DNA of 26,430 nucleotides from IMG/VR virus record IMGVR_UViG_3300027503_000053, positions 1 through 26,430 of that record. One strand, written 5' to 3'. Every line of letters starts with the position of its first letter. Position 1 is the stretch's first letter. The position numbers and the translations under genes were made by a program. Below, piece by piece: positions 21,465 to 26,430 of the stretch. Origin of the DNA: a virus. The notes beneath the pieces are model-generated. The model did not search any database. It was not told the origin of the DNA and worked only from the letters and a program-made list of their open reading frames with translations.

Positions 21465-21908
21465 TCAATCCACTGTGACGGTTAGAGCGCCGGCGGCGAA
21501 CTGCGGTTGGATTCCGTTGGAGACGGAGAGTGCCGATGTGAGAGCGCCCTTGAACAAGAGATTGCCAACTCCTGACCCGCTATCCGTGCCGATGCCGAAG
21601 TGGGTGAGTGTGTTGGAGCCGCCGGTGCATTGAGCGAACTGGACGAGGGCGGTGTTGCTGATGGTTGATGTGGTGAGTGTCCAACCTGCGCCGGATCTGG
21701 CGACGCCGACTCTGGCGTATCCGGTGTATGTGGCCTCGTTGGTGTTCTGGTTTCCTGCCTCGCCGGGATCGGCGGTGTGGAGGCTGACGTAGAACGAGCC
21801 TGCGACTGTGGAACCTTGTAGGCCACCGGTGTTGCCGATGTGTCCCCAGTTCACGTTGAGGAAGATGAGATCGAGGAGATCCGCCTCGGCGGCGTTGGTC
21901 ATTGACAT
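21465..21908 (-). CDS. Short phage tail fibre-family protein
   Basis: 147 residues. The sequence SFYVSLHTADPGEAGNQNTN, then EATYTGYARVGVARSG, then TLTHFGIGTDSGSGVGNLLF, with a final GALT...NGIQPQFAAGALTVTVD, is a widely distributed family usually annotated as phage tail fibre protein, from memory. It is about the usual length and beta-rich throughout. It sits between the lysis-type genes and the other appendage genes. It probably forms a small trimeric spike or decorates the tail. Confidence 0.7.
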   Translation of the reverse strand: MSMTNAAEADLLDLIFLNVNWGHIGNTGGLQGSTVAGSFYVSLHTADPGEAGNQNTNEATYTGYARVGVARSGAGWTLTTSTISNTALVQFAQCTGGSNTLTHFGIGTDSGSGVGNLLFKGALTSALSVSNGIQPQFAAGALTVTVD

Positions 21909-21918
21909 AGCGTTGGAA

Positions 21919-22152
21919 TCACTTGGTTTTTGGAAGTGCGTACCATCCGGCTGGAAGAGTCACGGTCGATGGGCCTACGAGTTTCTGATCCTTGTCGAAG
22001 CCGTAGACGCTGGCCTTGGTTGGCTTGGCCAGCATCACGGGATCACCGCTTGGGACCAGCACCACCTTCGTCTGCTGGCAGGCCGGGAAGATCGGCAACG
22101 CGAGCAGCCAGATCATCCTTGAGAGCCTTTGGGGCTTGGCCGTGCTGGACAT
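21919..22152 (-). CDS. Small lipoprotein, nested with the preceding gene (Rz1-like position)
   Basis: 77 residues. The N-terminus MSSTAKPQRLSRMIWLLALP, then IFPACQQ, has a basic n-region, a short hydrophobic core and a lipobox-like F-P-A-C with Cys25 as the acylation site. The mature part is about 50 residues, strand-rich, ending GWYALPKTK. A second in-frame ATG at 22116 has a better Shine-Dalgarno (AAAGG) but would remove the basic n-region. The first 110 bases overlap the upstream gene in another frame, the arrangement of Rz/Rz1 spanins. Unlike Rz1 it is not proline-rich, so spanin function is uncertain. Confidence 0.6.
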   Translation of the reverse strand: MSSTAKPQRLSRMIWLLALPIFPACQQTKVVLVPSGDPVMLAKPTKASVYGFDKDQKLVGPSTVTLPAGWYALPKTK

Positions 22153-22216
22153 CGGTGGGCGGGGTTTCTCGGAAGAAATCGAGGAATGCCTTGATGATCT
22201 GGTAGATCCAGTTCAC
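22043..22216 (-). CDS. Small amphipathic protein after the holin
   Basis: 57 residues from a GTG that overlaps the holin stop (GTGA). The N-terminal NWIYQIIKAFLDFFRE is an amphipathic, membrane-seeking helix rather than a clear transmembrane span. The rest (APKALKDDLAARVADLPGLP) is charged and helical. Its last 110 bases are shared with the lipoprotein gene in another reading frame. By position it could be the inner partner of a spanin-like pair or a holin accessory. No family is certain. Confidence 0.6.
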   Translation of the reverse strand: MNWIYQIIKAFLDFFRETPPTDVQHGQAPKALKDDLAARVADLPGLPADEGGAGPKR

Positions 22217-22383
22217 TCGGGCTTCTTCTTGTTGCTCTTGATCGACCAGCCGACGCTGGCCAGCGACAGGAGCGCACCGACCAGCTCGGTGATCTGCTCG
22301 GTGGAAGCGACTCCACGGGCGACGAGGAAACCGCCGGCGGCGGTGAGTCCGTGGCGGATGAGGGAAGCGATGTTGGGGTTCAT
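22213..22383 (-). CDS. Pam3-gp28-like putative holin
   Basis: 56 residues from an ATG that overlaps the preceding stop (ATGA); the longer ORF to 22458 is not supported. The sequence MNPNIASLIRHGLTAAGGFL, then VARGVASTEQITELVGALLS and a short basic tail SIKSNKKKPE, closely matches the Pam3-gp28 family of putative holins as I remember it: conserved RH.LTAAGGFLVA, a glycine/alanine membrane helix, a turn, and a second hydrophobic helix. Holins form inner-membrane lesions at the end of infection. The basic C-terminus is expected to stay in the cytoplasm. Confidence 0.78.
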   Translation of the reverse strand: MNPNIASLIRHGLTAAGGFLVARGVASTEQITELVGALLSLASVGWSIKSNKKKPE

Positions 22384-22550
22384 TTTCCGAAGAATAGTTT
22401 GTAGGTGCCGTAGGCCATGCAGAGGAATCCCAGCACAGCGGTTCCGAGCTGGACCCATTGCGTGAGGATGGGAGCGATTGATGCAGCGGTCAGGCCGGCG
22501 GCTGCGCTGATGGCAACTGTTGCGGCGTTGCTCGATGAATCAGAGGTCAT
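22380..22550 (-). CDS. Small membrane protein next to the holin
   Basis: 56 residues beginning MTSDSSSNAATVAISAAAGL. An alanine-rich weakly hydrophobic segment at about 10-29 and a clear membrane helix at about 33-54 (VQLGTAVLGFLCMAYGTYKL) end in a basic FFGK. Two hydrophobic parts plus a neighbouring holin suggest a second holin or antiholin. The stop overlaps the holin ATG. Function inferred from topology and place only. Confidence 0.62.
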   Translation of the reverse strand: MTSDSSSNAATVAISAAAGLTAASIAPILTQWVQLGTAVLGFLCMAYGTYKLFFGK

Positions 22551-22553
22551 GGC

Positions 22554-22706
22554 TTACTCGACGGGCTTAGGTTGGGCTGCTGCGATGATGATGTCGGCCA
22601 GCGGGACGCCCACTTTGGCGTTCTGGTAGCCGCCGGCTTTGATGGCGATGTCGATGAGCTGGATGAGGCTATTGGCCTGCTCCTGAGTCAGCGTGATTTG
22701 AATCAT
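22554..22706 (-). CDS. 50-residue small protein
   Basis: A short gene whose ATG overlaps the preceding stop (ATGA). It encodes MIQITLTQEQANSLIQLIDI, then AIKAGGYQNAKVGVPLADII and a short tail. This pattern (a strand, then an amphipathic helix ending in AGG, then a second helix) is seen in small phage proteins encoded near lysis or tail genes, but I cannot name a function. Three bases separate it from the next gene. Confidence 0.62.
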   Translation of the reverse strand: MIQITLTQEQANSLIQLIDIAIKAGGYQNAKVGVPLADIIIAAAQPKPVE

Positions 22707-23074
22707 GGCGCGACAGCTTCAACGACAACCTCAGGCTCGGCAACCACAACCGGAGCGGGAGGAGCCCACGGCAGCGGCAGCACCACCACCGGCGGGTTGA
22801 TCTGGTCGTTGATCTGCTGCGTGACGTTCGCTTCGATGGCCACCTTGTCCACGCCATTGGCATAGCACCAGCCGAGAACCTGATCCTGCGTGAGGTCAGG
22901 ATACGGCGTGAACGATCCGGTCGGCGGAGCGAACGACGCGCTGCCGTAGCAGGTGCCGCTGTACTTTCCATCGGTGCCGGTGCAACGCCAGTCGGCGGTG
23001 ATGACGACATCGGTGAGCGTGCCTTCGGTCGGCTTGACCAACAGGCGTTCGATGATCCAAGAGATGGTAATCAT
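22703..23074 (-). CDS. Small phage protein with proline-rich tail (DUF7936-like)
   Basis: 123 residues. Residues 1-75 (ISWIIERLLVKPTEGTLTDV, then DWRCTGTDGKYSGTCYGSAS) are beta-rich and read like the phage family DUF7936, which I recall but cannot verify here; a conserved DLTQDQVLGWCYANG helix follows at about 60-74. The C-terminal 30 residues are Pro/Val-rich (PPVVVLPLPWAPPAPVVVAE). Three cysteines are present. It is coded directly after the fibre with an overlap into the next small gene. Confidence 0.62.
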   Translation of the reverse strand: MITISWIIERLLVKPTEGTLTDVVITADWRCTGTDGKYSGTCYGSASFAPPTGSFTPYPDLTQDQVLGWCYANGVDKVAIEANVTQQINDQINPPVVVLPLPWAPPAPVVVAEPEVVVEAVAP

Positions 23075-23080
23075 GGGATA

Positions 23081-24619
23081 TTAGGCTTCGAGTGCTTCAA
23101 CGCGAGCGGTGAGTTCCTTGATTGCGGCAACCAGCAGGGGAATGACTTCGGTGTAGCGCAAGCCAAGCTCGTTATTCTCGCCTACCACATCGACCGCCTC
23201 AGGAAGCACAGACTTCACATCCTGAGCAATCAGGAACGAGCGTCGGGTACCTTCGCTGTCGGTCTTGAACTTACCGATGACAGAACGCAGCGAACCAACC
23301 TTAGCAACAGCGTTTCCAATCGGCTCGATGATATCCTTCATCGTCTCATCTGACAGCGTGGTCCAAGCGGTGGCACCTGAGACAAGCTGAACGCCAACTG
23401 CGGAAGCGTTTGAAATCTTAAACGCAGGAGTTGCAGACGCATCATTGATGACGCCGAAATCCCAAACAGCGGTTCCGCTCTTTCGGATGGTGTGGTTTCC
23501 GTAATTTGAAACGTAGTCGATTGCCGAGTTGACGTTGGCAGCTTGAGACTTGATCAGCGTGGTGCAATCACCAGAAGCGGTCTGAACATTGAGTCGGTTG
23601 CCGCCAGCCGTCGTCGTCCCCACCAACAGATTCCCGCTCGCGTCGAGCGTCATCGCTTGGGTAAGCGTTTGAGCGACTCCAACGCTTCCTGCGGTCGATT
23701 TGTTGAGCCAGACATGGTTTCCGTTTAGAACTTCAAAACGATATTCACCAACATAATTGGTGGTGATCGCAATGTTGTTTGTGTTGTCGTTGTAGAGGTT
23801 GAACTTTGTTCCGTAATAACCAAGCGCAGCAGCTCCGTAAATAGATCCAGCTTGCCCAACCTGAACGACTTTGAAGTTGTTACCCCACGCACTCGGCGTA
23901 ACCCCCACGCCGACGTTGCCGGAGGAGTCGATCAAGAATCGGCTCGCGCCATTCGTGAATAGCGAAAGAGAGGCCGCGGTGTTGTCGTAAATGACCTGAC
24001 CTGCTGAAGGAGCAGAAGTTCCACCAAGCAACAATCCAACAAGCGAGGTGTTATCACCGCTGTTGATGTTCGCGTAAGTCGCACCGGAACCGACAATCGA
24101 CAACTTGCGAGTTGGACTTCCCCCCACGCCCAGCCCCGTGGCGTTCAAAGTCATGGCGGTGCCAGCGACTCCGCCGACGTCCTGCCACGTCATCACCGTG
24201 TTTCGGCTGGAATCGCCACCAAAAATGATCTGGTTTGTATTCCAACCGATCAGCCCCTGGCGAAGTGAGTTGGCCCACAACTCGACACGGGCATCAGTTG
24301 CACCACCTGAATCCCAGCGTTGCTGGGCGCCCGCATTCCTGATGTGAAATGGTCCACTTGGCGCGGCCGTTCCAAAACCAACACCAGTGCTGGTTACCGC
24401 CAGCAAATTTGTCCGAACCGTCAGATCGCCGGTGATGGTGGCGGAGGCGAGCGTGGCGGTGCCGCCGGCTCCCAGGATCTGGTTCACCGTAACCTTACGG
24501 GTGGAACCAGATGCGGCCATACTGTTATCGGCTACGATAACAATGGGTAGAACATCGGTGGATGGAACAACCGGAAACGCTCCCGGCGTCTGAAGCCCTG
24601 TAATTTTAGTATCTGCCAT
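23081..24619 (-). CDS. Tail fibre/spike with C-terminal S74 intramolecular chaperone
   Basis: 512 residues. The N-terminus MADTKITGLQTPGAF with SMAASGSTRKVTVNQIL is a common fibre attachment module. Residues 55-410 are beta-rich with GVGVTPSAWG and LLVGTTTAGGNRLNV motifs of phage fibre shafts. The C-terminal 90 residues form a peptidase S74 (endosialidase-type) chaperone: Ser423 and Lys428 in SDETMKDII, then FLIAQDVKSVLPEAVDV, ending in a coiled coil (IKELTARVEALEA). In this family the chaperone guides trimer folding and is cut off by itself. The adhesin would bind the host surface; the receptor is unknown. Confidence 0.85.
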   Translation of the reverse strand: MADTKITGLQTPGAFPVVPSTDVLPIVIVADNSMAASGSTRKVTVNQILGAGGTATLASATITGDLTVRTNLLAVTSTGVGFGTAAPSGPFHIRNAGAQQRWDSGGATDARVELWANSLRQGLIGWNTNQIIFGGDSSRNTVMTWQDVGGVAGTAMTLNATGLGVGGSPTRKLSIVGSGATYANINSGDNTSLVGLLLGGTSAPSAGQVIYDNTAASLSLFTNGASRFLIDSSGNVGVGVTPSAWGNNFKVVQVGQAGSIYGAAALGYYGTKFNLYNDNTNNIAITTNYVGEYRFEVLNGNHVWLNKSTAGSVGVAQTLTQAMTLDASGNLLVGTTTAGGNRLNVQTASGDCTTLIKSQAANVNSAIDYVSNYGNHTIRKSGTAVWDFGVINDASATPAFKISNASAVGVQLVSGATAWTTLSDETMKDIIEPIGNAVAKVGSLRSVIGKFKTDSEGTRRSFLIAQDVKSVLPEAVDVVGENNELGLRYTEVIPLLVAAIKELTARVEALEA

Positions 24620-24620
24620 A

Positions 24621-24878
24621 TCAGTAAACGGTTAGAATGAATTTGTTGCTGTCTTCTGTCGTGAGACCTATTGGAAGTGTTCCTCCCTCAAGAGTCATCA
24701 CATCGTAAATGCCCTCCGATGCAACCAGGTACACCACCGGATTTCCCGTATCAAACTCAAGGACAAGCTGGTCCGCAAGGTCTTCGGTAACCAGAACTCG
24801 GCGCAAGACGGGCTCATCAGGCTGGACGACAATCGCGCCCCCAGATGATGCCAATCTTGTTCCAATCGAGATCGTCAC
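24621..24878 (-). CDS. Small hypothetical protein, probably structural
   Basis: 85 residues from a GTG preceded by CAG and a weak Shine-Dalgarno, four bases after the previous stop. It is beta-rich with regular hydrophobic strands (AIVVQPDEPVLRRVLVTEDL, then PVVYLVASEGIYDVMTLEGG). No domain recognised. It lies between small post-capsid genes and the S74 fibre, so a virion or assembly role is possible. Confidence 0.6.
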   Translation of the reverse strand: MTISIGTRLASSGGAIVVQPDEPVLRRVLVTEDLADQLVLEFDTGNPVVYLVASEGIYDVMTLEGGTLPIGLTTEDSNKFILTVY

Positions 24879-24882
24879 CTGA

Positions 24883-25149
24883 TTACGAGTTGATCACACC
24901 ATTGAAAGCAATCACGGCACCGAACGAAAGCTGAAAGCTCTGAATCGGACCAGGCATCGTGATTCCAGCAGGGATGGTTGCCGTAGACCAAGTTCCGCTG
25001 ATGTTGTTCCCGGTAATCGAAACAAAGGTTGTCGGAGCGACCGTGGTGATCGCAACGAACGGACCAGTGGTCAGACTCGTAGCGGTCACGAGCTGGAAAC
25101 CGGCATTGCCCATCGAATATTCAATGGCTTGGTTTGATATGTCGCTCAT
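24883..25149 (-). CDS. Small beta-rich structural-type protein
   Basis: 88 residues from the ATG at 25149, which overlaps the preceding stop as ATGA; an ATG three codons earlier is less likely. The sequence is rich in Thr, Ile and Gly (TGPFVAITTVAPTTFVSITG) and has almost no basic residues, as in phage decoration proteins and spikes. It ends AVIAFNGVINS. A decoration role on the capsid is a guess from composition and closeness to the capsid gene. Confidence 0.6.
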   Translation of the reverse strand: MSDISNQAIEYSMGNAGFQLVTATSLTTGPFVAITTVAPTTFVSITGNNISGTWSTATIPAGITMPGPIQSFQLSFGAVIAFNGVINS

Positions 25150-25400
25150 ATGTCCCAAATCTTCCGAATCTGATTCTTGGTGAAAGTACTCTCGAAGCGC
25201 GAGCCCTGACGGTCTTCCATGCGACTGAACCCGCGCTTCACATGATCCTTGAGTTCGGCCTCGCGGGCAAAACCGGTGACCCCGAAGCGGGCCACCGGCT
25301 GCCTCGTCCAGCGTTCCCCTTTGATCACAATGGAATCGGTTCCCATCGGAGCGATATGCTCGATGGACCGGCCCTTGTTCTCGAAGGTGTAGATCGGCAT
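25146..25400 (-). CDS. FmdB-like small protein lacking zinc-ribbon cysteines
   Basis: 84 residues. The opening MPIYTFENKGRSIEHIAPMG and the following GERWTRQPVARFGVTG resemble the FmdB-type regulatory domain (MPIYEYEC..CG....), but all zinc-binding cysteines are absent. Phage relatives with this cysteine-free form are known to me only as uncharacterised proteins. The C-terminal half is basic and helical (FTKNQIRKIWDI). Two bases follow the previous stop. Function unknown. Confidence 0.58.
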   Translation of the reverse strand: MPIYTFENKGRSIEHIAPMGTDSIVIKGERWTRQPVARFGVTGFAREAELKDHVKRGFSRMEDRQGSRFESTFTKNQIRKIWDI

Positions 25401-25401
25401 C

Positions 25402-25794
25402 TTAGCCCTCCATCTCGCTGTCGTATTCCTCGGCCATCTTGCGCATGCCTTCTTTGTCCATGGGGCCGGCCATCTCTTTCTTGTCCTCCTTGGACTCGTA
25501 CTCGGCGGGCATGCCGTTGACGCTACGGATCTCGATGTAGGCTTCTCCGTTGTCGAGCTTCTTCAGTACACCGCGAACATCATCCAGAAGAACCTCGTCA
25601 CCGACCTCGGGCATGGCCTGTTCGCCATCCTCCATGTCGGTGGAGAGAGCCTCGATAGGAATCGAAATCATGGGCGCATTGTTGTCAGCCTCTTCGCATC
25701 CGCAAGCGGAATGAGAAGGGGCACCACCGATTGCTCGATGATGCCCCTTTGGGCTGACGGCGATCACCATGATGGTGGCCGTCTTGGGTTTCAT
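25402..25794 (-). CDS. Acidic protein following the capsid gene
   Basis: 130 residues; the ATG overlaps the capsid stop (TAATG). The N-terminal 41 residues are encoded across two hairpins and contain CGC and His residues (HHRAIGGAPSHSACGCEEAD). From Met42 (MISIPIEALSTDMEDGEQ) the protein is strongly acidic, with a GDEVLLDDVRGVLKKLDNGE beta-type core and a Glu/Lys/Met-rich tail. Translation may start at either Met1 or Met42. The acidic nature would fit a small capsid-associated or assembly protein. No family identified. Confidence 0.6.
   Translation of the reverse strand: MKPKTATIMVIAVSPKGHHRAIGGAPSHSACGCEEADNNAPMISIPIEALSTDMEDGEQAMPEVGDEVLLDDVRGVLKKLDNGEAYIEIRSVNGMPAEYESKEDKKEMAGPMDKEGMRKMAEEYDSEMEG
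25699..25749 (-). other. Two tandem hairpins just after the capsid gene
   Basis: Reading the minus strand, an 8-bp stem (AAGGGGCA at 25749-25742 with TGCCCCTT at 25723-25716, 18-base loop) is followed after five bases by a small perfect hairpin TCCGCTTGCGGA (25710-25699). The first is followed by CTCATTCC, only moderately T-rich. The place, 45-95 bases after the capsid stop, recalls the partial terminator after the T7 capsid gene. Terminator, processing site and coincidence in coding sequence are all possible. Confidence 0.4.
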
Positions 25795-26430
25795 TACAGC
25801 GTGGTAGCAGTCTTGGTACGATGCACCAGGTACCAGACCGGGTTGCCGGTGGAACTGGTGTTGCCCGCAGCCAGACGCAGCGTGGCGAAGAACAGCTTCA
25901 CGCCAACGGTGACGAGCTGGTTCAGCGGGTCGCTCTTGTCCGGGGTGTCGGTGATCACGATCTTCGGGGAGAGCGGATCATCACCGGCCAGAGCTGGGAT
26001 ACCAAACGACTCGTTGCCGAAGAAGAACGAAGCAATGATGTCCTTGGTCAGAGCGGTGCCGCCACCATTCGGGCTGGTGGTGTTGATAAACTCGTCGGTA
26101 TCAGTCGCGGAACCCTTGCTAACAAACGAGTTGGTCTGGGTGACGACGCGGCAGCCGTAGATGGAGCCGACCTCGCCCTTGTAGAACGGCTGGCCCTTGT
26201 TGCCGTAGTTGGAGGCGTTCAACCAATCGCTGTCGCGCATCAGGTCGCGGGCAACGCGGGGATCGGTGGCGAGGACGTAGCCGCCATTGATCAGCGGGGC
26301 GCGGTTGCGCTTCAGCCGGGTCATGGAGTCGAGGACAGCCTCGGCCTTCATCGTGCTGTTGGTCGTCTCGGTGTTCAGTCCGCTGAAGCTCTGAGCGCAC
26401 AGAGCAGGATTACCATACACCTTGATACCT
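25794..26430 (-). CDS. Major capsid protein, N4-gp56 family (partial, N-terminus off right edge)
   Basis: About 211 C-terminal residues; the frame is open to the window end, and the GTG at 26420 is only an internal codon. Hallmarks of the N4-gp56/HK97-fold capsid family are GYVLATDPRVARDLMRDSDW, GEVGSIYGCRVVTQTNSFV and the final SDPLNQLVTVGVKLFFATLR, which matches the family's 'DPL.Q...VG.K' motif. The protein forms the icosahedral shell. It is the first gene of the visible late operon and its stop overlaps the next start as TAATG. Confidence 0.82.
   Translation of the reverse strand, partial: GIKVYGNPALCAQSFSGLNTETTNSTMKAEAVLDSMTRLKRNRAPLINGGYVLATDPRVARDLMRDSDWLNASNYGNKGQPFYKGEVGSIYGCRVVTQTNSFVSKGSATDTDEFINTTSPNGGGTALTKDIIASFFFGNESFGIPALAGDDPLSPKIVITDTPDKSDPLNQLVTVGVKLFFATLRLAAGNTSSTGNPVWYLVHRTKTATTL

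Overview
The window is a gene-dense segment of a tailed double-stranded DNA phage (Caudoviricetes). Every gene I can support lies on the minus strand, so the transcript is read from the right edge to the left. Most neighbours are separated by a few bases or overlap as ATGA, GTGA or TAATG, which points to long translationally coupled operons. No integrase, repressor, tRNA, insertion sequence or CRISPR array was seen. The host cannot be named from sequence. A lipoprotein beside a holin suggests a Gram-negative bacterium.

Virion half (26430 down to 7820). At the right edge is the C-terminal part of an N4-gp56-type major capsid protein. Next come small unknown proteins, a long fibre with a C-terminal S74 intramolecular chaperone, a cluster of very small lysis-type proteins (Pam3-gp28-like holin, a second small membrane protein, a lipoprotein nested out of frame in its neighbour), a short tail-fibre-family protein, a tandem pair of paralogous structural proteins, a protein with an exact 21-residue repeat, and a second repeat-rich fibre. 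After these come a T7 gp11-like adaptor, a gp12-like tail nozzle, a small gp13-like protein, and four large proteins of ejection/internal-virion character. This order resembles the head-tail and internal-core block of T7-like podoviruses, here next to a different capsid family.

DNA-metabolism block (7769 down to 3286). A small excisionase-type HTH protein heads a recombination/replication operon: RecT-like annealing protein, RecE/lambda-exonuclease-like PD-(D/E)XK nuclease, a DUF669/SSB-like protein, an SF2 helicase, a one-pass membrane peptide, a second PD-(D/E)XK nuclease and a RuvC-like resolvase. A strong hairpin lies between the SSB-like gene and the helicase.

Small-gene array (3289 down to 1). 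This is the most unusual part. Seven successive gene junctions carry near-copies of one 18-bp sequence that is at once the C-terminal codons of one gene (usually ..KEAKP), the Shine-Dalgarno AAGGAGG, and the GTGA stop/start of the next. The cassettes between these junctions are partly paralogous (shared N-terminal xPRxDA and shared ELN..IKRLEE coiled coil) and partly unrelated (two zinc ribbons, an Imm5-like alanine-repeat protein). The array looks like a set of exchangeable cassettes that stay translationally coupled after being shuffled. It ends in overlapping small HTH and Cys-rich genes that run off the left edge. No gene-free stretch exceeds 300 bases.
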